DNA of 64,000 nucleotides from Halomonas sp. (GTDB taxonomy: Bacteria > Pseudomonadota > Gammaproteobacteria > Pseudomonadales > Halomonadaceae): assembly GCF_011050415.1 (NCBI RefSeq), contig NZ_DRFS01000008.1, positions 222,980 to 286,979 of the forward strand, read 5' to 3'. The notes beneath the pieces were generated by a model that worked only from the letters and a program-made list of their open reading frames with translations, ran no database searches and was not told the origin of the DNA. A program made the translations under genes and the position numbers. Positions 1-9,361 of the stretch are shown here, in pieces. Each line of letters opens with the position of its first letter. Positions within the stretch are counted from its first letter, which is position 1.

Positions 1-557
1 GTGGCGATATAAATTTGCCCCTGACGCACCAATTCACCGACGCCAATCACTGAGAAGAGTGAGGTGTCTTTGATGCTGATAATGCCTTGGTTACCGAGTG
101 ACGGAATCATGCGGCGGAAGGCTTGAGGCCAAATCACATAGCGAAATGCCTGGGGACGAGAAAGCCCTAGTGAAAGTGACGCTTCACGCTGACCGCGCTC
201 AATAGACTGAACACCGCCTCGTACGATTTCAGAGATATAAGCCCCTGAGTTAACGGCAATGGCGGCGATACCGGCAACAAGCGCATTAATCGGGCTGCCC
301 AGTAGTTGGGGTAAACCGTAAAAAATAAACAACACCTGGACGAGGATAGGCGTGCCGCGAAACACTTCGATGTAAAAAATGGCCGGCCAGCGTAGCCAGC
401 GCACCCGGCTAATACGTAACAAACCAAAGAAAATACCGATGAAAAAACCGATGGCGAGGCCACCAAACGAGATAAGCAGCGTCCAGGGAATCCCCGGTAG
501 CAGATAGGGAATAGACCCAAACGCTGCCGCCCAATCAAACTGGAAATTGACGTCCAC
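1..557 (-). CDS. Polar amino-acid ABC transporter permease (partial)
   Basis: This is the inner-membrane channel subunit of an ABC importer for polar amino acids (His/Glu/Gln/Arg/opine family). The gene runs off the left edge, so only about the first 185 residues are visible. I read a GTG start at 557 preceded by AGGAG, giving MDVNFQFDWAAAF. An ATG 4 bases upstream is in another frame that stops at once. Visible family features are the motif EVFRGTPILVQ and the EAA-type loop SLSLGLSRPQAFRYVIWPQA, which contacts the ATPase. Several hydrophobic membrane segments are present. The gene lies 115 bases downstream of its probable binding-protein partner, on the same strand, so the two are likely cotranscribed. 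The ATPase gene is not in view. The exact substrate cannot be read from the sequence. Confidence 0.9.
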   Translation of the reverse strand, partial: MDVNFQFDWAAAFGSIPYLLPGIPWTLLISFGGLAIGFFIGIFFGLLRISRVRWLRWPAIFYIEVFRGTPILVQVLFIFYGLPQLLGSPINALVAGIAAIAVNSGAYISEIVRGGVQSIERGQREASLSLGLSRPQAFRYVIWPQAFRRMIPSLGNQGIISIKDTSLFSVIGVGELVRQGQIYIA

Positions 558-672
558 GCATAGACTCCTGAAGCAAAAAAGCAGATGACAGATACATTGG
601 AAACGCATCAGGGCCGGGGGTTGTGGCCACCCGGCCCTGTCATGACGTTACGCTATTGGTAAGTGTTTACAC

Positions 673-1449
673 TCACTCTTCGCTAGGTGCTTCACCAAAC
701 CACTTTTCGTAGATTTCGTCGTAGGTACCATCTTCTTTCATAGCAGCAAGCGCTTCATTAGTAGGTTCTACCCACTGGCTGCCTTTGTGGAAAACGATGC
801 CGTACTGTTGGCCTTCATATAGCGGGCCCACAACTTTGGTGCGCCCTTCGCCACGGGTTTGGGCAAAATAGGCAACGTTAGGAGCATCGTAGAACACGGC
901 GTCGACATTGCGACCCAGCAGTGCCATGTACATGTCGCTCATGGCAGGATAAGGCGTGATATCTGCATCATCACCCAACTCTTCTTGCAGGAAGTCGTAG
1001 CTGGTGGAACCTATGCGCGTGGCAATGGAAAGCCCGGCCAAGTCTTCGATGGATTCAACGTCATCGTTGTCGGCGCGCACAATAATCTGCAGGCCTGAGT
1101 CGTAGTAGGGGTCTGAGAAGTCGACGATCTCAGCACGCTCAGCAGTAATGGTCGTACCGGCAATGGCGATCTCTTGGCTGCCGGTTTGCACGGCAGGAAT
1201 AATGCCGGCAAATTCCATTGTCGTGAGGTTAACTTCGAAGCCAGCACGTTCGGCAACTTCGTTAATAATATCCATATCGAAGCCGATCATTTCACCGGTT
1301 TCTGGATCCATCATCTCGAAGGGCACAAAGCTTGGGTCAGTGGCCACGTTAACCGTAGGCAATTCAGCCATGGCTGCGGTAGCGCTGCCCAATCCCAGTG
1401 CGAGAGCCAGCGTGGTTTTGGTTAGACTGAGTGGTAGTACTGCTTTCAT
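673..1449 (-). CDS. Amino-acid ABC transporter periplasmic substrate-binding protein
   Basis: This periplasmic solute receptor delivers a polar amino acid to the permease encoded just downstream. The protein has 258 residues with a classic Sec signal peptide: K near the start, a Leu/Ala-rich core and probable cleavage after AMA at about residue 28. There is no lipobox, so it should be soluble. The SBP family 3 fold is shown by FVPFEMMDPETGEMIGFD near the N-terminus and by the motif IAGTTITAERAEIVDFSDPYY, which carries the usual Arg for the alpha-carboxylate. The start ATG follows a purine-rich GGGGAAA ribosome-binding site. It resembles GlnH/FliY/ArtJ-type proteins, but the ligand is uncertain. 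Confidence 0.9.
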   Translation of the reverse strand: MKAVLPLSLTKTTLALALGLGSATAAMAELPTVNVATDPSFVPFEMMDPETGEMIGFDMDIINEVAERAGFEVNLTTMEFAGIIPAVQTGSQEIAIAGTTITAERAEIVDFSDPYYDSGLQIIVRADNDDVESIEDLAGLSIATRIGSTSYDFLQEELGDDADITPYPAMSDMYMALLGRNVDAVFYDAPNVAYFAQTRGEGRTKVVGPLYEGQQYGIVFHKGSQWVEPTNEALAAMKEDGTYDEIYEKWFGEAPSEE

Positions 1450-1597
1450 AAGTTTCCCCGTGCTTTATGTGGCATGTCGCGAGTTTTAAAGCGATTTACA
1501 TCGTTTAAAAGCGCTTTTAAGCCGTTATTGACCTATCAACCTTGGCGAGAAACCGGCAAGGCGTCAAGTCACGGGGAGTGTTGAGAGTTAACGCTGA

Positions 1598-1951
1598 TTA
1601 GACCATGAAGGAAGCGCCGCACCCGCAGGTAGTGGTGGCATTGGGGTTTTGCACGCGAAAACGTGCGCCTGCCAGCCCTTCTTCGTAGTCAACGGTAGAG
1701 CCTACCAAATATTGGTAAGAGAGCGGATCTACGACTAATGCAGCCTTACCAAATTCAATAACGGTGTCATCGTCGGCGACGTTTTCTGCAAAGTCGAAAC
1801 CGTACTGAAAACCGGAACAGCCGCCACCGGTCACGTAGACCCGTAGTTTTAAGGATGGATTCTTCTCTTCTGCCATCAGTGCATCAATACGTTTGCGTGC
1901 GCTATCAGACAGCAGTAGTGGGGTCGGAACAAAGGCTTCTGCACCGCTCAT
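1598..1951 (-). CDS. erpA: Iron-sulfur cluster insertion protein ErpA
   Basis: A-type carrier that hands [4Fe-4S] clusters to apo-proteins such as IspG. The 117-residue protein has the family's three invariant cysteines: C45 in GGGCSGF, and C109 and C111 in the C-terminal CGCG. The length and the short N-terminal extension fit ErpA better than IscA or SufA. The start ATG at 1951 is preceded by GGGAGG. It stands alone between the ABC importer and argC. No U-tract terminator was recognised downstream. Confidence 0.93.
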   Translation of the reverse strand: MSGAEAFVPTPLLLSDSARKRIDALMAEEKNPSLKLRVYVTGGGCSGFQYGFDFAENVADDDTVIEFGKAALVVDPLSYQYLVGSTVDYEEGLAGARFRVQNPNATTTCGCGASFMV

Positions 1952-2166
1952 GGGTACCTCCCGCGAGCTTTAAGAACGAATAAATCGGCATTGGGGGGTG
2001 ATTATGGGTAATTCCCAGCAAATTGGTCAACTATTGTGTTGATATATCAAGCAGAGAACGGCTCGCCGAGGAGGCGCTGTAGCCCCGTCCCTGGGCGCTA
2101 AATTGACGTCCTGTCAAATGACCTCCTGTCTGAGCTGGCCTCTGCCTACTGGCTTTGGTGAGGTGT
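1952..2166. other. Intergenic region between argC and erpA
   Basis: This 215-base gap lies downstream of argC and upstream of erpA. The half nearest erpA is AT-rich and should hold the erpA promoter. The middle is a GC-rich patch (about 2053-2100). I see no ORF with a ribosome-binding site, no strong hairpin with a U-tract and no tRNA. Confidence 0.4.
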
Positions 2167-3201
2167 TTAAGGCATTAGCGCAGGGGCGGTCAGTCCGGTG
2201 TTCTCGTCAAAGCCGAACATTAGGTTGAGGTTTTGGATCGCCTGACCCGAGGCACCTTTGACCAAGTTATCAATCACCGACAGTACTACGACGGTATTGC
2301 CATTGCCGGGGCGGTGAACCGCTAAACGGCAGGTGTTGATACCTTTGACACTGCGTGTTTCAGGGTGGCTGCCTGCGGGCATTACATCAACAAACGGTTC
2401 GTTGGCGTAGCGCTGCTCAAACAGTGCTTGAAGATCGCCCGGTTCAGCGGTTATCTGGCCGTAAAGGGTGGCGTGTATTCCCCGAATCATTGGTGTGAGG
2501 TGAGGCACAAACGTCAAGCCTATCGGAGCATGCAGGATATCTCTAAGCCCTTGGCTAATTTCCGGTAGGTGCCGGTGGCCACCGGCACCATAGGCTTTCA
2601 TCGACTCGCTGGCTTCAGCGAGCAGTGATCCCACTTTGGCCCCGCGGCCTGCCCCAGTAACGCCTGATTTGCAGTCGGCGATCAGTTGGCTTGGATTAAT
2701 CAAGCCCGCTTCCAATAGCGGTAGATAACCGAGTTGGACAGCGGTGGGATAGCACCCAGGCACAGCAATTAAACGTGCGTTTTTGATCTTTTCACGGTGC
2801 ATTTCCGGTAAACCGTAAACGGCTTCTTCCAGTAATTGTGGCGCTCCATGGGGCTGGTCGTACCAGCGGCTCCACTCATCGGCATCGCGCAACCGGAAGT
2901 CTGCTGATAGGTCAATAACCCGCGTACCGTTGTCGAGCAGTTCTCCTGCAAGTGCGTGGGCAACACCATGGGGGGTGGCGAAAAAAACCGCATCCATGGC
3001 GCCAAGCTGTTTGGCATCCGGCTCGCTAAACGCCAGGGAGTCGTAATGGCCACGCAGGTTGGGATACATATCGCACACTTTCACGCCTGTTTCCGAGCGG
3101 GAAGTAATCGCTGTTACGTGAACGTGTGGGTGCTGGGCGAGTAGCCGTAGTAATTCAACGCCGGTATACCCGGTACCACCAACAATGCCGACCTTAATCA
3201 C
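2167..3201 (-). CDS. argC: N-acetyl-gamma-glutamyl-phosphate reductase
   Basis: Third step of arginine biosynthesis: NADPH-dependent reduction of N-acetylglutamyl-5-phosphate to the semialdehyde, in the cytoplasm. The 344-residue protein is of type-1 ArgC length. The N-terminal dinucleotide-binding motif [10 protein letters not shown] is at residues 5-14. The catalytic cysteine is C150 in VPGCYPTAV, with SGVTGAGR and HRHLPEI following. The start ATG follows AAGGAG. The gene stands alone, with no argB/argJ beside it, and is divergent from the chloride-channel gene. In other proteobacteria argC also often neighbours erpA. Confidence 0.96.
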   Translation of the reverse strand: MIKVGIVGGTGYTGVELLRLLAQHPHVHVTAITSRSETGVKVCDMYPNLRGHYDSLAFSEPDAKQLGAMDAVFFATPHGVAHALAGELLDNGTRVIDLSADFRLRDADEWSRWYDQPHGAPQLLEEAVYGLPEMHREKIKNARLIAVPGCYPTAVQLGYLPLLEAGLINPSQLIADCKSGVTGAGRGAKVGSLLAEASESMKAYGAGGHRHLPEISQGLRDILHAPIGLTFVPHLTPMIRGIHATLYGQITAEPGDLQALFEQRYANEPFVDVMPAGSHPETRSVKGINTCRLAVHRPGNGNTVVVLSVIDNLVKGASGQAIQNLNLMFGFDENTGLTAPALMP

Positions 3202-3381
3202 AAATCACTCCTTGCGGGTTGCGCAGAACGGTTTTTAAAACAGCTTTTAGAATAATTTTCAAAATAGAAGAGATGACAACAGCCTAAGCAGATTGCTGCG
3301 GGCTGTCGAAGCGTATCGGGCTATGATACACAAGAGCATGGAAACACAAGAATACTAGAACTAATAACAAGGAAGGTCGTC

Positions 3382-5187
3382 GTGGCGCTTTTTTCCCGTT
3401 CGGATTTTACCTTAGAGAGCTTTCGTCGCCAGTTGGCTAATGTCGATGCTCTTCCGCAGCTCTGCGTGTTGGGGCTTGTCTCTGGGGTAATCACGGGTGC
3501 TGTCATGGTGGCATTTCGGCTGCTGTTGGAGACGGGCGCTTCTCTCTATATGACCAATGGCGACCCTGAAGCTTTTGAGAGTATGGCCCCCTGGCTGCGC
3601 TCACTGCTGCCCTTAGTCGCGGTCACTTTAGTAGGCGTGTTGCTCTATCGGCAAAAGCCTGCGGCGCGCAAACTGGGCGTCGGACATGTGATTGAACGCC
3701 TGACCTATCATCAGGGCCGTTTTCCATTACGTAATTGGTTGAATCAGTGGTGGGTCGGTGTGGTGGTGGTATTGAGTGGGCTCTCGGCTGGGCGCGAAGG
3801 CCCGGCGATTCATCTAGGCGCAGCTGCAGCCAGTGGCTTGGGACAGCAAATGCGCTTACCCAACAATAGCCTTAGGGTGCTGGTGGCATGTGGTACCGCA
3901 GCGGGTATTTCGGCCTCTTTCAATACGCCTATTGCAGGGGTGATTTTCGCCATGGAAGTGGTGATGATGGAGTACACCCTGATGAGCTTTATGCCGGTTA
4001 TATTGGCCTCCACCATGGGGGCGCTGGTTGCCCAGTTGGCCTATGGTAATGAACCTGCTTTCCGGATACCTGAGATAGCATTGGGCTCGCTCGTCAACCT
4101 GCCCTGGATTGTGGTAACGGGGTTAGTGATTGGCTTACTCGCCGGGCTGTTTATTCATATTTCCCGAAGCCAGCGAATTATGCAGTGGCCGCTTTGGTTT
4201 CGTCTTGGGTTGGTAGGGGTTGCTACTGGAGCAGTGGCTTGGTGGTTTCCCCAAGTTCAGGGCATTGGCTATGACAGCGTCGCCGCTGCGCTCAACAACC
4301 AGTTGGAAATTAAAGTATTGCTGGCGCTAATGGTGGCCAAGCTGCTAATTACTGCATTGACCGTGGCGGGCGGTGTACCAATCGGTATTATCGGCCCGGT
4401 GCTTGTGATGGGGGCTGCCACGGGAGCGCTATTTGGTTTATTGGGTGGCTGGTTATGGCCAGAGAAGGCTGCGGATCCAGGTATTTACGCCATGCTTGGC
4501 ATGGCCGCGATGATGGGCGCTGTCTTGCAAGCGCCACTGGCTGCCTTAATGGCGCTTTTGGAGTTAACCCACACGCCGAGTATCATGCTGCCTGGGATGC
4601 TGGTTGTCGTCGTTGCATGCCTAACTTCACGTCAGTTGACGGGCTGCGAGGGTTTTTTTATCAGTTCGGTGCGCTATGGGCTGCACCCCCTCCAGCAGCC
4701 TCTGATGCAAGCGCTCTCGCGCGTGTCAGTACCGGCGGTAATGGAGCGGCAATTAGTGCGTACCGAGCGGATGATTACTCCTGATCAGGCAAGGGTATTA
4801 TTAGAGACTAATCCGGTATGGCTGGTCATCGAACGGTCAAGCGAGGAAAAACCCGTGTTGGCGCTTAAAGCGGCAGAGCTTGCGCGTTGGCTACTTGAGC
4901 ACGATGAGGCGCTGCAGGGTAATGAGCCACCTGCCGATGAGCTGATTGATTTATTAGAAATTCCTGGGCAACGCCTAGAGCTGGCGCCAATTGGCCTACA
5001 GGCGACGCTTTCGGAAGCCTTTTTAAAGCTTCAGGATGATGCGCTAGGGGCACTCTATGTGGTGCATGGCTACCGCCCTAAACAGCAGCGTATTTCAGGT
5101 ATTATCACCCGTGGCGCCATTGAGCGTTATTATCACTACACTGACCCCCGTGAAAATGACCCACGAGAGAAGGATTCATCAGCTTAA
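3382..5187 (+). CDS. ClC-family chloride channel/antiporter
   Basis: Integral membrane chloride transporter of 601 residues. The first about 430 residues form the ClC core with many hydrophobic helices. The selectivity/gating motif GREGP is at 137-141, so the gating glutamate E139 is present. The helix N motif FNTPIAGVIFAMEV is also visible. The remaining about 160 residues are soluble and resemble a degenerate pair of CBS domains (for example VMERQLVRTERMITPDQA and GALYVVHGY). Whether it is a channel or a Cl-/H+ exchanger cannot be decided here. The start codon at 3382 is GTG after AAGGAAGG. It is followed 9 bases later by hemJ and is probably the first gene of a clc-hemJ-thiD transcript. 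Confidence 0.9.
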   Translation: MALFSRSDFTLESFRRQLANVDALPQLCVLGLVSGVITGAVMVAFRLLLETGASLYMTNGDPEAFESMAPWLRSLLPLVAVTLVGVLLYRQKPAARKLGVGHVIERLTYHQGRFPLRNWLNQWWVGVVVVLSGLSAGREGPAIHLGAAAASGLGQQMRLPNNSLRVLVACGTAAGISASFNTPIAGVIFAMEVVMMEYTLMSFMPVILASTMGALVAQLAYGNEPAFRIPEIALGSLVNLPWIVVTGLVIGLLAGLFIHISRSQRIMQWPLWFRLGLVGVATGAVAWWFPQVQGIGYDSVAAALNNQLEIKVLLALMVAKLLITALTVAGGVPIGIIGPVLVMGAATGALFGLLGGWLWPEKAADPGIYAMLGMAAMMGAVLQAPLAALMALLELTHTPSIMLPGMLVVVVACLTSRQLTGCEGFFISSVRYGLHPLQQPLMQALSRVSVPAVMERQLVRTERMITPDQARVLLETNPVWLVIERSSEEKPVLALKAAELARWLLEHDEALQGNEPPADELIDLLEIPGQRLELAPIGLQATLSEAFLKLQDDALGALYVVHGYRPKQQRISGIITRGAIERYYHYTDPRENDPREKDSSA

Positions 5188-5196
5188 GGAGCGATA

Positions 5197-5628
5197 ATGT
5201 ACGTATGGGTGAAGGCTTTTCACTTAATGGCAGTGGTAACGTGGTTTGCCGCCATGTTCTATTTGCCACGACTCTATGTGTATCACGCGAGCGCGCGTGA
5301 TAACGGCGATGAACAGGCGATAGCCTACTTTAAAACCATGGAACGTAAGCTATATCGCGGCATCATGACGCCATCCATGATCGCGGTACTGCTCCTTGGT
5401 GGCTGGATGCTTTATTTGGTGCCTGCCTGGTTTAGCCAAGGCTGGATGCACGCTAAGCTTGCACTCGTGGCGGTGTTGATTGCTTATCACCATGTCTGTT
5501 TGATTTACTTAAAACAGTTTGCCCAGGATCGTTGTACTAAAAACCATGTGTTTTTTCGTTGGTTTAACGAAGCGCCAGTGATTGCGCTAGTGGCGATTAT
5601 TATTTTAGCCGTTGTGAAACCCTTTTGA
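5197..5628 (+). CDS. hemJ: Protoporphyrinogen IX oxidase HemJ
   Basis: HemJ is the membrane-bound oxidase that converts protoporphyrinogen IX to protoporphyrin IX late in heme synthesis. This 143-residue protein has four predicted membrane helices. It matches the family at FHLMAVVTWFAAMFYLPRL near the N-terminus, including the conserved histidine, and at the second-helix YRGIMTPSM and third-helix HAKLALV regions. AAGGAGCG lies just ahead of the ATG. The stop codon overlaps the thiD start (TGATG), implying translational coupling. hemL lies two genes downstream, so two heme-pathway genes are close together. Confidence 0.9.
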   Translation: MYVWVKAFHLMAVVTWFAAMFYLPRLYVYHASARDNGDEQAIAYFKTMERKLYRGIMTPSMIAVLLLGGWMLYLVPAWFSQGWMHAKLALVAVLIAYHHVCLIYLKQFAQDRCTKNHVFFRWFNEAPVIALVAIIILAVVKPF

Positions 5629-6437
5629 TGCGCCGGCCCCTTCCGCCTGTGGTGTTGGTGTTGGCTGGCCACGATCCAACAGGTGGCGCAGGTTTGGTTG
5701 CTGATAGCGAAGCCATTGCCGCTTGTGGTGGCTGGGCTGTGACTATTCCCACTGCGTTAACCGTGCAAAATTGCCATAATGTGACCTGCGTGATGCCCGC
5801 TGACCCCATTGCGATGCGGCAAATGGCTGAGGTGCTCAGCGAGATGCACATCGCGGCAATAAAAATAGGTTTGCTTGCCGATGAAGCGACGCTACGCGCA
5901 GCCGAGCAAATTATTCGCCGTTTTCCAGGTATTCCAGTAGTGGCTGATCCCGTATTTAGGGCGGGTGGCGGAACTGAGTTATCCACACCCCATCTGCGCC
6001 AGCTGTTCATTGACCGTTTGCTACCGCTTGTGGATATATTAACGCCTAACCGTGCTGAGCTGGTGCAACTTACACCGAGTATTACCACGCCTTTTGATGA
6101 TACGGCACGTGCGGTGGCTCTGATGTCGCAAGGCTGCCAGGCTATCTTAGTGACGGCCACGGATGATCCCTTGCCCGGCAATGATCAGTTGGTAATGCAT
6201 ACGCTGCACTCGCCTGATACGACTCGCCAATGGCAGTGGCCACGATTGCCAGAGCAGTTTCATGGCTCTGGTTGCACACTTGCCTCGGCCATTGCTGCAC
6301 GTTTGGCAGTTGGTGAACGCTTACCAACTGCCTGTGAGCAAGCACAGCACTTTACTTGGAAAAGCCTGTCTCAAGGGTTCCAGCCATCCAGTGGCCAGTG
6401 TTTACCAAATCGCATTTCACAGGCTGTTCGATTTTAA
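5628..6437 (+). CDS. thiD: Hydroxymethylpyrimidine/phosphomethylpyrimidine kinase
   Basis: ThiD phosphorylates HMP and HMP-phosphate to HMP-pyrophosphate for thiamine synthesis. I place the start at the ATG of the TGATG overlap with hemJ; a TTG immediately upstream is in frame but less likely. That gives 269 residues. Family signs are VLAGHDPTGGAGL at the N-terminus, the substrate region AIKIGLLAD, DPVFRAGGG and the anion-hole motif HGSGCTLASAIAA near the C-terminus. In many pseudomonads thiE lies between thiD and hemL; here it is absent and hemL follows after 36 bases. Confidence 0.93.
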   Translation: MRRPLPPVVLVLAGHDPTGGAGLVADSEAIAACGGWAVTIPTALTVQNCHNVTCVMPADPIAMRQMAEVLSEMHIAAIKIGLLADEATLRAAEQIIRRFPGIPVVADPVFRAGGGTELSTPHLRQLFIDRLLPLVDILTPNRAELVQLTPSITTPFDDTARAVALMSQGCQAILVTATDDPLPGNDQLVMHTLHSPDTTRQWQWPRLPEQFHGSGCTLASAIAARLAVGERLPTACEQAQHFTWKSLSQGFQPSSGQCLPNRISQAVRF

Positions 6438-6473
6438 ACTTATCTTCTGTAAGCCATTTATTTAGAGGGTGCC

Positions 6474-7754
6474 ATGACCACATCAGCTGAACTGTTCGAT
6501 CTTGCCAGTCGCCATATTCCTGGCGGTGTTAACTCGCCAGTTCGGGCGTTTAAAGGTTTGCACCGCCCGCCGGTCTTTATGGAGCGTGCTCAGGGGGCCT
6601 TTCTGTTTGACGTGGAAGGCAATCGCTACGTGGATTACGTCGGTTCCTGGGGGCCGATGATTACCGGGCATGCTGATCGTGATGTGCTGGCTGCTGTGCG
6701 TGCGCGGTTAGATAATGGACTTTCGTTTGGCACGCCGACGGCAGTAGAAACCACCATGGCGGATTTGATCTGCGAGATGATCCCCTCCATGGATATGGTG
6801 CGCATGACCAGCTCCGGCACTGAAGCGACCATGTCAGCAATTCGTTTGGCCCGTGGTACGACGGGTCGCGATAAGATCGTTAAGTTTGAAGGGAACTACC
6901 ATGGCCATTCCGACTCCTTGCTGGTAAAAGCAGGATCGGGAGCGCTCACTCACGGTGAGCCCAGCTCCCCGGGTGTACCTGCTTCGCTGGCTGAGCATAC
7001 GATCACGCTGTCATTTAATGACCCTGAAGGGGTAGAAGCGTGTTTTGCCGAAATCGGTGATCAAATTGCCTGCATTATCGTTGAGCCGGTAGCGGGCAAT
7101 ATGAACTGTATTCCGCCTCAGCCAGGTTTTTTGGAAACGCTGCGCCGGGTATGCAATGAACATGGCAGCGTGCTGATTTTTGATGAAGTAATGACCGGGT
7201 TCCGCGTAGCGCTGGGGGGCGCCCAGGCCCATTATGGCATCACCCCCGATTTAACCTGTCTGGGTAAAATCGTCGGAGGTGGCATGCCGGTGGGTGCCTT
7301 TGGTGGTAAGCGCGAAATCATGCAAAACATTTCACCATTGGGTCCGGTTTACCAAGCAGGTACCTTGTCAGGTAATCCATTGGCAATGGCAGCAGGTATA
7401 GCGCTATTAACGAAGCTTCGCGTACCGGGCTTCCATGATGCGCTTACGCAGCGGGTCAATACGTTATGCACAGGCCTTCAAGAGCGTGCTAATGCGGCAC
7501 GCGTGCCGATGATGACGCAATCTGCCGGTGGCATGTTTGGGCTGTTCTTCACGTCGCAACGCCGTGTGGATAACTTTGCACAGGCAACCGCCTGTAATCC
7601 AGATGCCTTCCGCCGCTTCTTTGGTGCGATGTTAGACCATGGTGTGTACTTAGCGCCTTCGGCTTATGAAGCGGGTTTTATGTCCAGTGCTCATACGCCG
7701 GAAGATATCCAGTTCACTCTGGATGCCGCTGAAAAAGCCTTTGCAGTTATGTAA
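6474..7754 (+). CDS. hemL: Glutamate-1-semialdehyde 2,1-aminomutase
   Basis: PLP enzyme that turns glutamate-1-semialdehyde into 5-aminolevulinate, the C5-pathway entry to tetrapyrroles. The protein has 426 residues, the usual length. The PLP lysine is K265 in [21 protein letters not shown] (about 235-244) and [15 protein letters not shown] (about 113-127) are the other cofactor-binding signatures. The N-terminal [13 protein letters not shown] is typical. GAGG precedes the ATG. A stem-loop follows the stop codon (7785-7811). Confidence 0.97.
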   Translation: MTTSAELFDLASRHIPGGVNSPVRAFKGLHRPPVFMERAQGAFLFDVEGNRYVDYVGSWGPMITGHADRDVLAAVRARLDNGLSFGTPTAVETTMADLICEMIPSMDMVRMTSSGTEATMSAIRLARGTTGRDKIVKFEGNYHGHSDSLLVKAGSGALTHGEPSSPGVPASLAEHTITLSFNDPEGVEACFAEIGDQIACIIVEPVAGNMNCIPPQPGFLETLRRVCNEHGSVLIFDEVMTGFRVALGGAQAHYGITPDLTCLGKIVGGGMPVGAFGGKREIMQNISPLGPVYQAGTLSGNPLAMAAGIALLTKLRVPGFHDALTQRVNTLCTGLQERANAARVPMMTQSAGGMFGLFFTSQRRVDNFAQATACNPDAFRRFFGAMLDHGVYLAPSAYEAGFMSSAHTPEDIQFTLDAAEKAFAVM

Positions 7755-7784
7755 CGGCAAGTAACTTAAAGCCCGCTATACTGC

Positions 7785-7811
7785 AAGAGCCGCTTATTTC
7801 GAGCGGCTCTT
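7785..7811 (+). terminator. Stem-loop after hemL
   Basis: A perfect 10-bp stem, AAGAGCCGCT paired with AGCGGCTCTT, has a 7-base loop and sits 31 bases after the hemL stop. It lacks a U-tract, so it may be a weak or Rho-assisted terminator or an mRNA 3'-end stabiliser. Confidence 0.55.
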
Positions 7812-7928
7812 AGGTTAAGTAAGCGCTGCCAGCAAGATACGACTTATATAGTTTGGCGATAAGTGATTTGTGCAGTTCGGCTGACCGCTTGCTTTTCGTT
7901 GGCTGCACAGTCGCCTCAGGAGCAGAAT

Positions 7929-8198
7929 ATGACCCAGATCCATATCACCATGAGTGGTTCACCTGGCGCAGAGTTTTCTGCCCACTGGCGAATTACCCAC
8001 GAAGGCGAAACGACCGAGCACGTTGAAGAGAGCGGAACAGTACCTGCTGAATACACCTTTACCGGTACCGAACTGGAAGGCACCGTTAAATTATTGAGTG
8101 ATGACGAGCGTCTCGAGGTGGCTATTCAAAAAGGCGCTAATCGGGCGCATTCTTCTACCCAAGGAATGGGAGGCACATTAACGCTAATGATTAGCTAG
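7929..8198 (+). CDS. Conserved-looking small protein of unknown function
   Basis: I do not recognise a family. The ATG at 7929 follows a strong AGGAG six bases upstream, which is why I chose it over an in-frame upstream start at 7863. The product has 89 residues, no signal peptide and no membrane segment. It is acidic and rich in Thr, Glu and Gly, with alternating hydrophobic residues that suggest a small all-beta protein (for example QIHITMSGSPGAEF and LEVAIQKGANRAH). A clear stem-loop terminator follows. Hairpins on both sides indicate that it is transcribed on its own. Confidence 0.7.
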   Translation: MTQIHITMSGSPGAEFSAHWRITHEGETTEHVEESGTVPAEYTFTGTELEGTVKLLSDDERLEVAIQKGANRAHSSTQGMGGTLTLMIS

Positions 8199-8216
8199 CG
8201 AACTATTTGCTGTAAA

Positions 8217-8247
8217 CCAAGCCACTCTTGTCCGAAGAGTGGTTTGG
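8217..8247 (+). terminator. Stem-loop terminator after the 89-residue gene
   Basis: The 13-bp stem CCAAGCCACTCTT pairs with AAGAGTGGTTTGG (one G-U pair) around a 5-base loop. It lies 18 bases after the stop codon. The U-run is poor, but the stem is long and well placed between convergent genes, so it may serve both strands. Confidence 0.65.
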
Positions 8248-8297
8248 AGCAAAGTAATTTCAAAACCGCAGTTCACAAACCTGTAACTATCAATCCT

Positions 8298-8327
8298 TTT
8301 ACATAGCTACTATTTACATAGTTACTA
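8298..8327. repeat. Two 15-bp tandem repeats
   Basis: TTTACATAGCTACTA is followed directly by TTTACATAGTTACTA, with one mismatch. It lies between the 89-residue gene and the 3' end of the CsgD-like gene, in AT-rich sequence. Confidence 0.85.
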
Positions 8328-8406
8328 TAATTTATCGTCCCTATGAGCAGTAATATATTCCCATTGTAATATTTAAATTTTGAATGGGATAATCTCTAAA
8401 TGACTT

Positions 8407-9096
8407 CTATTGGCTCTGTAAACTACGTGCTGTTTCTATACTAGGTAGAATTGGTCCAAGATTTTGATGAATCCAATTCAGTGCCTGAATACGATTATGC
8501 ACATTGATTTTACGAAATATATTGTAAAGGTGTGATTTTACAGTATGTTCACTCACAAAAAGCTTTTCAGCAATTTTCTGATTCGAAAAGCCGTTGCTTA
8601 ACAGTGAAATAATTTCCATTTCACGGTTGGTCAAACCACAGGCTGGGCGGAATGCATTACTTTGATATTTACGGTAAAAAAGGATTAAACGAGCCATCAA
8701 GTCCCGTGACATCCATAGTTCACCCTCTAACAAAGCATGTATTCCCTTGCAAATAACTTCGAGGCTTTCATTGCGGTAAAAAACCCCTTTTAACTGGGTG
8801 CATGAAAGCGCTTCGAGAGCTTGGTTCATGTCATGAATATTGAATGCCGCTAAGGGGACTTTGATCAAAGCCTCGGGCAACTTATCTTGCCACTCAGGTA
8901 GAGAGTCGACACCAATATGATCGCTATCAATCAGGATGAGTAATTTATTTGAAGCATCAGTGGGCAGCGTCGTATTTGGAGAGTGGATACTTATCTGACA
9001 GCCGGTATGCTTGTTCAAGTATTCAGCGAATAGCTGAGCTTGTGGACTTTTTTCGGTCACGATATATACCGAACCGGTAAACTTTTCTTGCGACAT
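8407..9096 (-). CDS. CsgD-like LuxR-family transcriptional regulator
   Basis: Regulator with a degenerate receiver-like N-terminal domain and a C-terminal LuxR helix-turn-helix. I start it at the ATG at 9096, which has GAGGA seven bases upstream; an upstream in-frame ATG at 9126 has no such site. The product has 229 residues. The HTH covers about residues 155-215, with TNREMEIISLLSNGFSNQKI and FVSEHTVKSHLYNIFRKI. Resemblance to CsgD, the curli and biofilm regulator, extends into the N-terminal part, where KGVFYRNE matches the CsgD region NGVFYSME. The usual phospho-acceptor Asp triad is not evident. The gene and both flanks are visibly AT-richer than their neighbours, which hints at acquisition by transfer. 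No curli or cellulose genes are in view. Confidence 0.85.
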   Translation of the reverse strand: MSQEKFTGSVYIVTEKSPQAQLFAEYLNKHTGCQISIHSPNTTLPTDASNKLLILIDSDHIGVDSLPEWQDKLPEALIKVPLAAFNIHDMNQALEALSCTQLKGVFYRNESLEVICKGIHALLEGELWMSRDLMARLILFYRKYQSNAFRPACGLTNREMEIISLLSNGFSNQKIAEKLFVSEHTVKSHLYNIFRKINVHNRIQALNWIHQNLGPILPSIETARSLQSQ

Positions 9097-9126
9097 TAGA
9101 TAGTCCTCATAGAAAAAAGCCAGCAC

Positions 9127-9361
9127 ATGATCTTTCTAGTGTTGCCTACAAGGCATGCTTCGTAAAGTTATGTTATATAAATAATGAAAAAAGTAAATGT
9201 TACAAATGGTTTTATTTTCAATAAAAAATTTAAGTTATTGATAATATAGATATTTTTTAAATGGTGTATTTTTTGCTCAATTACATTAAGTAACACTGTG
9301 TTGGCTTTTGATACGTCCTATCAGGGCGTAAACTGTGGTTCTACTGTTTGGAGTGCGTGTC
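9127..9361. promoter_or_regulatory. AT-rich divergent promoter region
   Basis: This 235-base region separates the CsgD-like gene (minus) from rdgB (plus). It is strongly AT-rich between about 9160 and 9280, with A and T runs. This would suit H-NS-type silencing or autoregulation of the regulator. No specific -35/-10 pair is assigned with confidence. Confidence 0.4.

Noticed and set aside
2053..2100. GC-rich patch in the argC-erpA gap as a small RNA or riboswitch
   Set aside because: No stable symmetric structure, promoter or terminator could be supported by reading.
5600..6181. 193-codon minus-strand frame opposite thiD
   Set aside because: Mirror frame of a well-supported gene; no family resemblance.
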